The notes: generated from the sequence alone by a model not told the origin. Positions 16,638 through 25,091 are shown, counted from the stretch's first letter. The stretch is DNA of 32,128 bases from Aeromicrobium sp. (GCA_025965435.1 JAOPWZ010000117.1:1-32128), one strand, 5' to 3'. Numbers and translations are program-made.

Positions 16638-18206
16638 ATGGGCGAGAGGCGGACACATGCCTCCGGCGACGTCCTCGGCCACCGGTACGTGCTGCAGGAC
16701 CTGGTCAGCGAGCGCCTCGGGTCGACCACCTGGCGCGCCCACGACCGGACGCTCAACCGCAACGTCGGCCTCGAGATGCTCTCCAGTGACGACCCGCGTG
16801 CCCAGCACTTCCTCGACGCCGCCCGCGAGTCGACCTCCGTCACCGACCCGAGGTTCCTCCGGGTGCTCGACCTGATCGAGGATGAGCAGCGCCACCACCT
16901 CGTCGTGCGGGAGTGGGCCCGCGCCTTCTCGCTCGACCAGCTGCTGGCGCAGTCGTCGTTGCCCAACCGTCGCGCCGCGACGGTGGTGGCCGAGGTCGCC
17001 GAGGCGCTGGCCCACGCCCACGAGCGTGGCATCTACCACCGCCGGCTCACCCCCCGTCAGGTGCTGCTGAAGCAGTCCGGTGCCGTGCGCATCGTGGGGC
17101 TGGGCGTCGCGACGGCCCTCGCTCCCGTGGGTCGTCAGGACACCTTGTCCGATCTGCAGGCGTACGAGCAGGTGGACGTCCAGAGTCTCGGCAAGCTGCT
17201 GTACGCCTGCCTGACCAGCAGGTGGCCCGGTGGGGACATCGACGGCTTGCTGGCGGCTCCGACCGAGCACGGCCGGCTGCTGCGCCCTCGTCAGGTCCGC
17301 GCCGGCGTCTCGCGCGACATCGACGGGGTCGCCGACCGCATCCTCGGCACGCCCCCGCGGCACCAGGAGCCTCCGCTGCGCACGGCGGCGGACATCGCCC
17401 GCACGTTGCGGCTGACCGGCGAGGACGAGGACATCCTGGACGACCAGCCCAGCCTGGCGGGAGTTTCCTCGCCCGATCTGCTGCGTCTCGACCCGGTCAT
17501 CGTCCCGGCCGGTCCTCCTCCCGGGCTCGAGCCTCCCCGTCGTCGTCCCAAGGCCTACGAGCCGGCCCCGCCCACGACGTTCGAGCGCGGCCGCGAACGG
17601 GCTCGCGTCGCGGCGAAGGGTGACCGCGGACTGGTGCTGCTGGGCGTCGTGGGTGCCCTGGTGATCCTGTCGTTGATCGGCTTCCTGGTCAGCCGCGCGG
17701 AGAGCCGGTCCTCCGACGCGATCGACGACTCCTCCCCCGTCCGCGTGCTCCCGATCCAGCGAGCGACCGACATGGACCCGCAGGGAGGGGACGGCCAGGA
17801 GAATCGCGCCGAGGCCAAGCTGGCCATCGACGGCCTGCCGGAGACCGGCTGGACCACAGCGACCTATCTCGGCTCGGCCGAGCTGGGCGGGATCAAGGAC
17901 GGCGTCGGGCTCGTGCTGGACCTGGGCGGGGCGCGAGAGGTCGACTCGGTGCGCCTTCGCCTGCGCGGCGCACCGACGAGCCTGGTGCTCTACGCGGCAC
18001 CCGAGGACACCGATCGGGCCCCCCGCTCACCGGGCGACCTCTTGGCCGTCGCGACCGTCGACGGCGCGGACTCCGATGCCAGCATCTCGCTGGGGTCCGG
18101 CATCGTCACGAGGTACGTCGTGGTGTGGCTGACCTCGCTGCCCGAGGTGGAGCCCGGGTCGTTCAGAGGCGAGATCCGCGAGGTTGTCATCCGCGGGCGT
18201 TCGTGA
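16638..18206 (+). CDS. Membrane pseudokinase with extracellular discoidin-like domain (detached MurJ partner)
   Basis: This 522-residue protein starts with a Ser/Thr-kinase-like domain (about 15-265) lacking every key catalytic residue. The VAIK lysine is Glu46 (VGLEML), HRD reads HRR (134-136), the metal-binding Asn is Gln141, and DFG reads GLG (154-156). A Pro-rich linker (about 285-315), a single membrane helix (about 332-354) and an extracytoplasmic C-terminal domain with a discoidin-like pattern follow (LAIDGLPETGWTTATY, then VGLVLDLGGAREVDSVRLRL). This is the same domain order as the C-terminal half of mycobacterial MviN, where the PknB-phosphorylated pseudokinase recruits FhaA to control peptidoglycan synthesis. 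The same role is inferred here. AAGGGG precedes the ATG. Confidence 0.85.
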   Translation: MGERRTHASGDVLGHRYVLQDLVSERLGSTTWRAHDRTLNRNVGLEMLSSDDPRAQHFLDAARESTSVTDPRFLRVLDLIEDEQRHHLVVREWARAFSLDQLLAQSSLPNRRAATVVAEVAEALAHAHERGIYHRRLTPRQVLLKQSGAVRIVGLGVATALAPVGRQDTLSDLQAYEQVDVQSLGKLLYACLTSRWPGGDIDGLLAAPTEHGRLLRPRQVRAGVSRDIDGVADRILGTPPRHQEPPLRTAADIARTLRLTGEDEDILDDQPSLAGVSSPDLLRLDPVIVPAGPPPGLEPPRRRPKAYEPAPPTTFERGRERARVAAKGDRGLVLLGVVGALVILSLIGFLVSRAESRSSDAIDDSSPVRVLPIQRATDMDPQGGDGQENRAEAKLAIDGLPETGWTTATYLGSAELGGIKDGVGLVLDLGGAREVDSVRLRLRGAPTSLVLYAAPEDTDRAPRSPGDLLAVATVDGADSDASISLGSGIVTRYVVVWLTSLPEVEPGSFRGEIREVVIRGRS

Positions 18207-18225
18207 GGGCCTCGGGGTCATGTCG

Positions 18226-18252
18226 GGGAATGCGCAACACCTAGAATTCGTT
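18226..18252 (+). promoter_or_regulatory. SigR/SigH-type (oxidative stress) promoter of trxB-trxA
   Basis: GGGAAT (18226-18231), then exactly 18 bases from GGAAT to GTT (18250-18252), matches the consensus GGAAT-N18-GTT of actinobacterial SigR/SigH ECF sigma factors. These are known to drive trxBA under disulfide stress. It lies about 30 bp upstream of the trxB ATG. Confidence 0.75.
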
Positions 18253-18283
18253 GACACCAGGACATCGACCAAAAGGGATCTGC

Positions 18284-19258
18284 ATGAGCGACGACGTTCG
18301 TAACCTCATCATCATCGGCTCGGGTCCGTCGGGCTACACCGCCGCGATCTACGCAGCCCGCGCGAACCTCGAGCCGCTGGTGTTCGAGGGCTCGGTCACG
18401 GCCGGCGGTGCCCTGATGAACACCACCGACGTGGAGAACTTCCCGGGCTACCCCGATGGCATCATGGGCCCGGACCTCATGGACAAGCTGCGCGCGCAGT
18501 CCGAGCGGTTCGGCGCCGAGCTGATCTCCGACGACGTCACCGCGGTCGACCTCACCGGTCACATCAAGACCGTCAGCCTGGCCGACGGCAGCACGTACCG
18601 CGCCAAGGCGGTCGTGCTGGCGATGGGCTCGGGCTACCGCAAGCTCGGTGTCGAGGGCGAGGACCGGCTCTCGGGTCACGGCGTCTCCTGGTGCGCCACG
18701 TGCGACGGTTTCTTCTTCCGCGAGCAGAACATCGTGGTGGTCGGCGGCGGTGATTCCGCGTTGGAGGAGGCGACGTTCCTGACCCGCTTCGCCGCCAAGG
18801 TCACGGTCGTGCACCGCCGCGACGAGCTGCGTGGCTCCAAGATCATGCAGGAGCGCGCCCTGGGCAACCCCAAGATCGAGTTCGCCTGGAACTCCGAGGT
18901 GGCGGAGATCATCGGTGACGACAAGCTCGAGGCGCTCACGCTTCGCGACACCGTCACCGGAGAGACGCGTCGCCTCGACGCGACCGGCCTGTTCATCGCG
19001 ATCGGCCACGATCCGCGCTCGGAGCTGCTCACCGGTCAGGTCGACCTCGACGACGAGGGCTACGTCCTGGTGCAGGCCGGCTCGACGGCGACCAACCTGC
19101 CGGGCGTCTTCGCCTCCGGCGACCTCGTCGACCACACCTACCGTCAGGCCATCACGGCTGCCGGCACCGGCTGCGCCGCATCGCTGGACGCCGAGCGGTA
19201 CCTGGCCGACATGCACTCCGCCGGCGAGCCCGCCCCCGCCGCGGCGCTCGTGGAATAA
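18284..19258 (+). CDS. trxB: Thioredoxin-disulfide reductase
   Basis: The 324-residue flavoenzyme transfers electrons from NADPH through FAD to thioredoxin. The FAD-binding [16 protein letters not shown] lies at 12-27, the redox-active CATC at 137-140 in the [11 protein letters not shown] context, the NADPH-binding [10 protein letters not shown] follows at about 153, and the C-terminal FAD contact [23 protein letters not shown] is present. I place the start at the ATG at 18284 because AAAAGGGA is 6 bases upstream. A longer reading frame from the ATG at 18251 would begin inside the SigR-type promoter. It forms an operon with trxA after 49 bp. Confidence 0.96.
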   Translation: MSDDVRNLIIIGSGPSGYTAAIYAARANLEPLVFEGSVTAGGALMNTTDVENFPGYPDGIMGPDLMDKLRAQSERFGAELISDDVTAVDLTGHIKTVSLADGSTYRAKAVVLAMGSGYRKLGVEGEDRLSGHGVSWCATCDGFFFREQNIVVVGGGDSALEEATFLTRFAAKVTVVHRRDELRGSKIMQERALGNPKIEFAWNSEVAEIIGDDKLEALTLRDTVTGETRRLDATGLFIAIGHDPRSELLTGQVDLDDEGYVLVQAGSTATNLPGVFASGDLVDHTYRQAITAAGTGCAASLDAERYLADMHSAGEPAPAAALVE

Positions 19259-19307
19259 CTGTCCCCCCTCGACGTTTCACTGTTCACAGATCTCAAGGAG
19301 CACACAC

Positions 19308-19640
19308 ATGGCTGAATCCACTCTGTCCGCCGTCACCGACGCCGATTTCGACGAGCTCGTCCTCAAGGCCGACGGTCCCGTCCTCGTCGACTTCTGGGCC
19401 AGCTGGTGCGGCCCGTGCCGTCAGCTCGCCCCGATCCTCGAGGAGATCGCCGCCGAGAAGGGCGACAAGCTCACGATCCTGAAGATGGACGCGGACGCCA
19501 ACCCGGTCACCCCGGCGCAGTACCGCGTCACCGGTCTGCCGACCATGAACCTGTACTACAAGGGTGAGGTCGTCAAGTCGATCGTCGGCGTCCGCCCCAA
19601 GAGCGCCATCCTCAACGACCTCAACGAGTACACCGCTTGA
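19308..19640 (+). CDS. trxA: Thioredoxin
   Basis: This 110-residue cytosolic disulfide reductant has the canonical active site WCGPC (33-37) within VLVDFWASWCGPCRQ and the cis-proline at Pro78 (TGLPT). AAGGAG sits 7 bases before the ATG. It is the substrate of TrxB, encoded just upstream, and is expected to share its stress-induced promoter. In mycobacteria this gene is followed by cwlM; here it is followed by a gene-free repeat-rich gap and convergent parB. Confidence 0.96.
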   Translation: MAESTLSAVTDADFDELVLKADGPVLVDFWASWCGPCRQLAPILEEIAAEKGDKLTILKMDADANPVTPAQYRVTGLPTMNLYYKGEVVKSIVGVRPKSAILNDLNEYTA

Positions 19641-19680
19641 GGCACGAAGACTGACCCAGCCGCACCGGCTGAGCACGACG

Positions 19681-19745
19681 ACGGCCCCTCAGCGAGGTGG
19701 GAGCCGGCCCAGGTCCTGGGCCGACTCCCCCCGCTGGGGGGCCGT
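19681..19745 (+). terminator. Large GC-rich hairpin after trxA
   Basis: Arms 19681-19712 and 19716-19745 pair almost throughout (ACGGCCCC...GGGGCCGT outside, CGGCCCAG...CTGGGCCG inside) around a 3-nt loop, 40 bases after the trxA stop. It is a strong intrinsic-type terminator without a U-run. Confidence 0.75.
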
Positions 19746-19784
19746 CCGGCATCTGAGCCCCGCACCGACCCTGCCCGCCCTGAA

Positions 19785-19951
19785 GCCGACAAGTCGACAA
19801 AGAGACTGGGCCGACCTCCGCACCGAGCGCCCGTCGGCAACGGAGCCCAACCTGTAGCCGACGAGTCGACAAAGGCCCGCCGACGAGCCCACAGAGCTTG
19901 CGAGAGAATCAGGCTGACGTGCGTGCGGCGGGCCTTTGTCGACTTGTCGGC
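19785..19951. repeat. Three copies of an 18-bp motif, two forming a 26-bp-stem hairpin
   Basis: GCCGACAAGTCGACAAAG occurs at 19785-19802, with one change at 19857-19874, and inverted at 19934-19951. The second and third copies extend to 26-bp arms (19857-19882 and 19926-19951, one mismatch) enclosing 43 bases. The element lies between convergent trxA and parB and could terminate both. Confidence 0.75.
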
Positions 19952-19962
19952 AGCCCCCGGGA

Positions 19963-20004
19963 CCATAAGTCACTTAAGCGTTTTGTCGATAAAGCGACTT
20001 ATGG
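19963..20004. repeat. AT-rich inverted repeat downstream of parB
   Basis: CCATAAGTCACTT (19963-19975) pairs with AAGCGACTTATGG (19992-20004), 12 of 13 positions, around a 16-base loop, 21 bp past the parB stop. On the parB strand it is a plausible terminator. The loop and right arm include TGTCGATAAAGCGAC (19984-19998), which recurs with one change inside dnaA at 25467-25481. Confidence 0.6.
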
Positions 20005-20025
20005 CGCAGGAAACCTGAACCGCAA

Positions 20026-20913
20026 CTAAGCCTTCGGGTCCATCATCCGCACGATCCGCTCGAGGTCGTCGATCGTGGCGAACTCCACCGTGATCTTGCC
20101 CTTCGAGCGGCCGAGGTCGACCTTGACCCGGGTGTCATAGCGTTCGGAGAGCCGCGCGGCCAGATCAGCCAGGCGTGGCGCCGACGCCTTCGCCGACTGA
20201 CGGGCGATGGGACGCTTGGTGCTGTCCGGACCGACCGTGACGATCTCCTCCAGCGCGCGCACCGACAGGCCCTCGGCGACGACTCGCGTTGCGAGCCGGT
20301 CCTGGATCTCTGGATTTGCGACGCTGACCAGCGCTCGGGCGTGGCCCGCGGACAGCACCCCCGCAGCGACACGTCGCTGGACGGTCGGCGTGAGCTTGAG
20401 CAGGCGCAGGGTGTTGCTGATCTGCGGTCGAGAGCGGCCGATCCGATCGGCGAGCTCCTCGTGCGTGCAGCCGAAGTCCTCGAGCAGCTGCTGGTAGGCC
20501 GACGCCTCCTCCAGCGGATTGAGGTTCGAGCGGTGCAGGTTCTCCAACAGGGCGTCGCGCAGCAGGTCCTCGTCGGACGTGTCGCGGACGATCGCACCGA
20601 TGGTCTGGAGGCCCGCCTTGCCGGTGGCCCGCCAGCGCCGCTCCCCCATGATGAGCTCGTAGCGGTCCTTGGCCACCTCACGGACGACGATCGGCTGGAG
20701 CAGACCGACCTCCTTGATGGAGTGGACCAGCTCGGCCATGTGGTCCTCGTCGAACACCTGACGCGGCTGCCGCGGATTGGCGACGATCTGGTCGAGGGGG
20801 ATCTCGGCGAACCGGGCGCCGGTGATCTCCTGGAGGCCGGTGGCCTGTGCCTCGGCCGAGCTGGACGGGATGAGGGACTCGAGTCCCCGTCCCAGACCGC
20901 GACGTGCGCTCAT
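20026..20913 (-). CDS. parB: Chromosome-partitioning protein ParB
   Basis: The 295-residue CTP-dependent DNA clamp loads at parS and spreads to organise the origin region. It opens with [15 protein letters not shown], a typical ParA-interacting N-terminus. The CTPase/ParB box includes NPRQPR (46-51) and GERRWRA (90-96), followed by [16 protein letters not shown] (122-137) and the parS-reading helix-turn-helix [20 protein letters not shown] (150-169). The C-terminal dimerisation region contains [18 protein letters not shown]. Its ATG overlaps the parA stop (ATGA). The start inside parA seen in a longer frame is an artefact. Cognate sites lie at 21893-21908, 22510-22525 and probably 30929-30944. 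Confidence 0.96.
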   Translation of the reverse strand: MSARRGLGRGLESLIPSSSAEAQATGLQEITGARFAEIPLDQIVANPRQPRQVFDEDHMAELVHSIKEVGLLQPIVVREVAKDRYELIMGERRWRATGKAGLQTIGAIVRDTSDEDLLRDALLENLHRSNLNPLEEASAYQQLLEDFGCTHEELADRIGRSRPQISNTLRLLKLTPTVQRRVAAGVLSAGHARALVSVANPEIQDRLATRVVAEGLSVRALEEIVTVGPDSTKRPIARQSAKASAPRLADLAARLSERYDTRVKVDLGRSKGKITVEFATIDDLERIVRMMDPKA

Positions 20914-21878
20914 CGTGTGGCTCCCTTGCTCCCGGCCAGCGCGATCTCCCGCGCGGCCTCCAGGTACGACAGTGCTCCCGATGAGTTGCTGTCGTAGGTG
21001 ACGACTGACTGCTGATAGCTCGGTGCCTCGGAGATGCGCACCGATCGGGGGATCGGTGTCGTGATGACCTTCTCGGCGAAGTGCGAGCGGACTTCCTGCG
21101 CGACACCGGCTGAGAGGCGCGTACGACCGTCGTACATCGTCAGCAGGATCGTGGTGATCTCCAGCTGCGGGTTGAGGTGCGCTCGGATCAGGTCGATGTT
21201 GCGGATGAGCTGGCCGAGTCCCTCCAGCGCGTAGTACTCGCACTGGATCGGGATGAGCACTTCACGGCCGGCCACCATGGCGTTGACGGTCAGGAGTCCG
21301 AGAGATGGCGGGCAGTCGATCAGCACGTAGTCGAAACGGTCTCCGGACGCAGCGCTGCTGGCGAGGTACGACTGCAGTGCCCGGTCGAGGCGCGATTCGC
21401 GGGCCACCAGCGACACCAGCTCGATCTCGGCGCCGGCCAGGTCGATCGAAGCGGGGAGGACCGTCAGCCCATCGATGTCGGGACACGGCTGCACCAGCTC
21501 GGCGAGGTCGGTTCCTTCGACGATGGCCTCGTACACGCCCGGCGTACCCTCGGCGTGCGGGATGTTCAGAGCGGTCGAGGCATTGCCCTGGGGGTCCAGG
21601 TCGACGACCAGGACCCGAAGGCCCTTGAGCGCCAGCGCGGCCGCGATGTTGACGGTCGTCGTGGTCTTGCCGACGCCGCCCTTCTGGTTGGCCACCACGA
21701 ACACGCGGGTGTGGTCCGGACGGTCGAAGCGTGACACCGCACTGGCCCGCTGCATGAGGGAGACGTGCTCTTCGGCGGCGGCGGCGAGGGGGGTCGAGTC
21801 GTCGTTGGACGGAATCGGGACGCTGTACGCCGTGGCCGCGGTGGGAGGTGTGGGCCGGTTGGGCTGCTGATTACTCAT
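20910..21878 (-). CDS. parA: Chromosome-partitioning ATPase ParA (Soj)
   Basis: The 322-residue Walker-type ATPase acts with ParB to segregate newly replicated origins. The deviant Walker A KGGVGKTT is at 66-73, Walker A' [11 protein letters not shown] at about 95-105, and Walker [14 protein letters not shown] near the middle. Residues 1-57 are a low-complexity extension (Pro/Thr/Ala rich), longer than in B. subtilis Soj but usual for actinobacteria. AAGGGG lies 5 bases before the ATG. A parS site lies between this start and the rsmG stop. Confidence 0.96.
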   Translation of the reverse strand: MSNQQPNRPTPPTAATAYSVPIPSNDDSTPLAAAAEEHVSLMQRASAVSRFDRPDHTRVFVVANQKGGVGKTTTTVNIAAALALKGLRVLVVDLDPQGNASTALNIPHAEGTPGVYEAIVEGTDLAELVQPCPDIDGLTVLPASIDLAGAEIELVSLVARESRLDRALQSYLASSAASGDRFDYVLIDCPPSLGLLTVNAMVAGREVLIPIQCEYYALEGLGQLIRNIDLIRAHLNPQLEITTILLTMYDGRTRLSAGVAQEVRSHFAEKVITTPIPRSVRISEAPSYQQSVVTYDSNSSGALSYLEAAREIALAGSKGATR

Positions 21879-21892
21879 GCATTCCCCTTCAA

Positions 21893-21908
21893 GGTTTCAC
21901 GTGAAACA
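21893..21908. promoter_or_regulatory. parS site 1 (parA-rsmG intergenic)
   Basis: GGTTTCACGTGAAACA differs from the parS consensus TGTTTCACGTGAAACA only at the first base; the 14-bp palindromic core GTTTCACGTGAAAC is perfect. It lies about 15 bp upstream of the parA start. Confidence 0.93.
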
Positions 21909-21912
21909 TGGC

Positions 21913-22554
21913 TCACTTGGTGACCTCGACCACCGTGGTCGGGACCTCACCATTCTCGTACGTCGCCACCACGATAGACGTCGCGCCGAGCCGATGAAGA
22001 GTCGCCGCCGATGCCGCCACCTCGTCCTCAGCGCTGCGTCCCTTCATGGCCAGCAGCACCCCGCCGGGGGACACCAGGGGCATGCACCACCGCGCGAGCT
22101 TGTCGAGCGCGGCAACGGCCCTGGCCGTCACGACGTCGAAGGTCTCGTTCACGTCTTCAGCCCGGCTGCGCACGACGGAGACGTTGTCCAGCCCCAGCGC
22201 AGCGACGGTGTCATCCAGGAAGGTCGTGCGCCGCAGCAGCGGCTCGACGAGGGTGACCTGGATGTCCGGCCGAGCGATGGCCCAGACGATGCCGGGCAGA
22301 CCCGCACCCGTTCCGATGTCGGCGACGCTGACCCCGACAGGAATCCGGGGCACCACGACAGCCGAGTTCATGATGTGCCGGTCCCAGATGCGCGGCACCT
22401 CGCGGGGACCGATCAGGCCCTTCAGCACCCCATCGGTGGCCAGGATCTGTGCATAGCGTTCGGCCAGGTCGAGCCGGGAAGCGAACACCCCCGCCGCGTG
22501 CGGCGGGGGTGTTTCACGTGAAACATCGCCATGATCCGACGGAGTCTGCGACAT
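21913..22554 (-). CDS. rsmG: 16S rRNA (guanine-N7) methyltransferase RsmG (GidB)
   Basis: The 213-residue SAM-dependent enzyme methylates G527 (E. coli numbering) of 16S rRNA. It shows the RsmG pattern: [39 protein letters not shown], then the SAM-binding [10 protein letters not shown] (79-88), [13 protein letters not shown] and the catalytic-region [14 protein letters not shown]. Residues 10-15 (DVSRET) are encoded by a perfect parS site, a feature seen in other actinobacterial rsmG genes. The ATG at 22554, 8 bp after the jag stop, lacks a strong ribosome site, so coupling to jag translation is likely. A GTG at codon 23 is an alternative that would exclude the parS peptide. Confidence 0.94.
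   Translation of the reverse strand: MSQTPSDHGDVSRETPPPHAAGVFASRLDLAERYAQILATDGVLKGLIGPREVPRIWDRHIMNSAVVVPRIPVGVSVADIGTGAGLPGIVWAIARPDIQVTLVEPLLRRTTFLDDTVAALGLDNVSVVRSRAEDVNETFDVVTARAVAALDKLARWCMPLVSPGGVLLAMKGRSAEDEVAASAATLHRLGATSIVVATYENGEVPTTVVEVTK
22510..22525. promoter_or_regulatory. parS site 2, inside the rsmG coding sequence
   Basis: This is a perfect 16-bp match to TGTTTCACGTGAAACA, embedded in rsmG codons 10-15. It is the best parS match in the window and the expected primary ParB loading site. Confidence 0.96.
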
Positions 22555-22562
22555 CGAGGCGA

Positions 22563-23033
22563 CTACTCCGCCGCCGTGTGGACGACGACGTAGCGGTGCG
22601 GCTCCGTACCGTCGGAGGAGCTCTCGAGGCCGGCTGCGGCCACGGCGTCGTGCACCACCTTGCGCTCGAAGGGCGTCATCGCATCCAGCGCCACGGAGGC
22701 TTCGCCACCCTTGACCTTCTCGATGGCAGCCTCGGCAATCGTCACCAGCTCGGTGCGGCGCGCCGCCCGGAAGCCGGCGACGTCCAGCATGAGGCGGCTG
22801 CGCTCACCCGTCTCCCGGTACACGGCCAGACGGGTGAGCTCCTGGAGGGCATCCAGCACCTCGCCGTCCTGGCCGACCAGGTGGTCCAGGTTGCCGCCGA
22901 CGATCTCGACGGCCGCACGATCGCCGTCGACGTCCATGTCGATGTCGCCATCCAGGTCGGCGATGTCGAGCAGTCCCTCGAGGAAGTCCGCGGCGATGTC
23001 GCCCTCGTTCTCAAGGTTTGCAGCGTCACTCAT
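22563..23033 (-). CDS. jag: Jag/KhpB RNA-binding protein (KH and R3H domains)
   Basis: The 156-residue protein has an acidic N-terminus, a KH-like domain ([22 protein letters not shown], then [20 protein letters not shown] at about 52-71) and an R3H domain ([16 protein letters not shown]...EPHRYVVVH at about 118-152). It belongs to the SpoIIIJ-associated/KhpB family of cytosolic RNA-binding proteins. It is always next to yidC in Gram-positives and is implicated with KhpA in envelope gene regulation. Its ATG overlaps the yidC stop (ATGA). Confidence 0.92.
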   Translation of the reverse strand: MSDAANLENEGDIAADFLEGLLDIADLDGDIDMDVDGDRAAVEIVGGNLDHLVGQDGEVLDALQELTRLAVYRETGERSRLMLDVAGFRAARRTELVTIAEAAIEKVKGGEASVALDAMTPFERKVVHDAVAAAGLESSSDGTEPHRYVVVHTAAE

Positions 23034-24085
23034 GAGTCGTCACCCTTCTCAGGTTCCCTGGCTGTGATGTCAGGCTTCTTCTTGGGTTGCTTCGGCCCGG
23101 GCTTTTGCGCGAGCGGCTTGGCCTGGTTCGGCTTGGCCGGGGGAGTCGGCTTCTTGCGCTGGCTGCGGGGCTGGTTCTTCGGCTGCGCGCGCGGCGCCGG
23201 CTTGGGTGCTTCCTCCACGACGGGCTTCATCGGGTCCTCGGCAACGGTCTTGCCGTGTTTCTTGTCGCGCTCCTGCTTGGCCTTGAAGGCGGGCGTACCG
23301 GGAGCCGGGTTATTGCGGATGACATAGAACTGCTGGCCCATGGTCCAGAAGTTCGAGGTGGTCCAGTAGAAGAGCACTCCGAGCGGGAAGGCGACACCGC
23401 CCACGGCGAACACCACGGGGAGGATGTACAGCAGCAGCTTCTGCTGCTGGGCGTACTGACCCGTCATGGCATCGGCCGGCATGTTCTTGCTCATGAGCTG
23501 ACGCTGGGTCGTGAACTGCGTGATGCACATGATGATGACCAGCGACATGGTCAGGATGCGGGTCTGCGTCAGATCCGTGTTCATGAACGTGTCGGCGATG
23601 CGCGCGCCAAGCAGCTCTGCATTCTGCAGCTGCACCGCGTTGTCCTCGGTCATGAAGCCGCGCGCACCACTGGCGCCGTTGCGGGCCGCTTGGTCGATGA
23701 CGCGGAAGAGCGCAAAGAAGATCGGCATCTGCAGGATCAGCGGCAGGCAGGAGGCGAACGGGTTGGTACCCGTCTCCTTCCAGAGCTTCATCTGCTCCTG
23801 GGTGAGGCGCTCGCGGTCGTGCTTGTACTTCTGCTGCAATGCCTTGATCTGCGGCTGGAGCAGCTGCATGTTGCGGCTCGACTTGATCTGCTTGACGAAC
23901 AGCGGGATCAACAGGATGCGGATCGTGATCGTCAGGCCGATGATCGACAACACCCAGGTCCAGCCCGAGTCGGCGGAGAGCCCGATCTCCGAGAACAGCT
24001 TGTGCCAGACCAGAAGGATCCCGGACACGGCGTAGTACAGCGGCGTCATGATCGCGCCACCGATGTCGCCTAGGAAGTCGAACAT
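23030..24085 (-). CDS. yidC: Membrane protein insertase YidC
   Basis: The 351-residue Gram-positive-type YidC/Oxa1 protein inserts membrane proteins alone or with SecYEG. It has five hydrophobic segments, with the conserved hydrophilic-groove Arg at residue 56 ([13 protein letters not shown]), the cytoplasmic hairpin [27 protein letters not shown] (about 72-98) and [16 protein letters not shown] (114-129). The last about 75 residues are a long Pro/Lys/Arg-rich tail, probably ribosome-binding. The start overlaps the yidD 3' end by 16 bp. Confidence 0.95.
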   Translation of the reverse strand: MFDFLGDIGGAIMTPLYYAVSGILLVWHKLFSEIGLSADSGWTWVLSIIGLTITIRILLIPLFVKQIKSSRNMQLLQPQIKALQQKYKHDRERLTQEQMKLWKETGTNPFASCLPLILQMPIFFALFRVIDQAARNGASGARGFMTEDNAVQLQNAELLGARIADTFMNTDLTQTRILTMSLVIIMCITQFTTQRQLMSKNMPADAMTGQYAQQQKLLLYILPVVFAVGGVAFPLGVLFYWTTSNFWTMGQQFYVIRNNPAPGTPAFKAKQERDKKHGKTVAEDPMKPVVEEAPKPAPRAQPKNQPRSQRKKPTPPAKPNQAKPLAQKPGPKQPKKKPDITAREPEKGDDS

Positions 24086-24318
24086 TGCTCTCCTCTATGT
24101 GACTGCGGAACCGGGTCGTAACCGCCCGAGCTCCACGGGTGGCATCGCAGGACACGACGACCCGCAAGCCAGGTGCCGCGTGCCGCGCCATGAGTCTCCA
24201 CGGCCTGCAAAGCGTAGGCCGAACACGTCGGATGGTAGCGGCACACCTGGCCGTACAAGGGGCTGATGGCGAATCGGTACGCCTTCAACAACCAGATCAG
24301 GACGAACTTCATACGCAC
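24070..24318 (-). CDS. yidD: Membrane protein insertion factor YidD
   Basis: This 82-residue protein matches the small YidD family: an amphipathic N-terminus ([41 protein letters not shown], split here over residues 4-43) with the conserved [10 protein letters not shown] and the later [14 protein letters not shown]. It assists YidC, encoded next. I give the GTG at 24318 as start; the ATG two codons later (24312) is equally plausible, and neither has a clear ribosome site. The 3' end overlaps yidC. Confidence 0.88.
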   Translation of the reverse strand: MRMKFVLIWLLKAYRFAISPLYGQVCRYHPTCSAYALQAVETHGAARGTWLAGRRVLRCHPWSSGGYDPVPQSHRGEQCSTS

Positions 24319-24342
24319 CCGCTCAACATCCGCGGGTGATCT

Positions 24343-24678
24343 TCACCGGACACCGGAGCGAGCCAACGCCGCATCCAGGTGCTGGGCCAGCGTCGACGAG
24401 CGCGCACCCTGCGAGGGTGGGAGCGCCCGCACCACGACCCGTGAGCCCTCCGGGACGACAGGCAGCCGATCGCGCATCAGGTGGCGCAGCTGGCGCTTGA
24501 CCCGATTGCGCTCCACCGCTGAGCCCACGGCCTTGCTCACGACGAAACCGACGGACGTGTGTCCGCCGGTTCCAGGAACGACATGGGTGACGAGGGTCGG
24601 CTGTACGCCTTTGGCGCCACGACGGATCGTGTGCCGGAAGTCTGCCCCGCTGCGCATGCGCTGACTGCGCGCGAGCAA
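24343..24678 (-). CDS. rnpA: Ribonuclease P protein component
   Basis: The protein subunit of RNase P processes the 5' ends of tRNAs. The family core is clear: RMRSGADFRHTIRRGAKG, then VGFVVSKAVGSAVERNRVKRQLRH (the RNR motif) and VVVRALPPS. I choose a TTG start at 24678 giving 111 residues, because MLARSQRMRSGADF aligns with the usual actinobacterial MLPxxNRMRRSADF and the codon lies 4 bases after the rpmH stop. The next ATG, at 24657, would cut into the conserved N-terminus. The longer frame upstream runs through rpmH and is not real. Confidence 0.9.
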   Translation of the reverse strand: MLARSQRMRSGADFRHTIRRGAKGVQPTLVTHVVPGTGGHTSVGFVVSKAVGSAVERNRVKRQLRHLMRDRLPVVPEGSRVVVRALPPSQGARSSTLAQHLDAALARSGVR

Positions 24679-24682
24679 CGGA

Positions 24683-24820
24683 TCAGGCAGACAGCTTGGC
24701 GCGACCCTTGCGGCGACGATCGGCGAGGATCGCACGGCCGGCGCGGGTGCGCATGCGCAGGCGGAAGCCGTGCTTCTTGGCACGACGACGGTTGTTCGGC
24801 TGGAAAGTACGCTTGCTCAC
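24683..24820 (-). CDS. rpmH: 50S ribosomal protein L34
   Basis: The 45-residue, very basic protein ([19 protein letters not shown], then [25 protein letters not shown]) matches L34. It begins at a GTG with AAGGA about 8 bases upstream. It is the first gene of the minus-strand series running to parB and the classic left neighbour of dnaA. Confidence 0.97.
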   Translation of the reverse strand: MSKRTFQPNNRRRAKKHGFRLRMRTRAGRAILADRRRKGRAKLSA

Positions 24821-24941
24821 GATGCTGTCCTTCTGATGTGTAGGTCTCGCGGATCGCAGGAGTTGGGCCGTTCGACGGCCACCGCTCGCCCACGACGGGG
24901 TCATGGGCACGCGGCGGTCATCGTCCTGGGACGACTAGACA

Positions 24942-24970
24942 ACGGTACGGGGGTGCCAGACGCGGGTCAA
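24942..24970 (-). promoter_or_regulatory. Candidate promoter of the rpmH-rnpA series
   Basis: On the minus strand TTGACC (24970-24965), a 17-bp spacer and TACCGT (24947-24942) make a good sigma-70-type promoter. It would give a leader of about 115 bases before the rpmH GTG. Confidence 0.6.
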
Positions 24971-25047
24971 ACCGACCTCCATACGCCGCAAACCCAGCCA
25001 GGTCCAGACGACACGCCGAGCACCCGACGGCGGCTGGGGAATGTGGC

Positions 25048-25076
25048 TTGTACGGCCTTCGCAACGCTGCTAGCGT
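25048..25076 (+). promoter_or_regulatory. Candidate dnaA promoter
   Basis: TTGTAC (25048-25053), a 17-bp spacer and TAGCGT (25071-25076) predict a start near 25083 and a leader of about 90 bases. Three DnaA-box-like sites lie in that leader (25092-25100, 25136-25144, 25148-25156), suggesting DnaA autoregulation. Confidence 0.6.
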
Positions 25077-25091
25077 CACCGCGGTATCGAG

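Noticed and set aside
18251-18283. An upstream ATG extending trxB by 11 codons
   Set aside because: It begins within the GTT of the SigR-type promoter, and the ATG at 18284 has a proper ribosome site and gives the family N-terminus.
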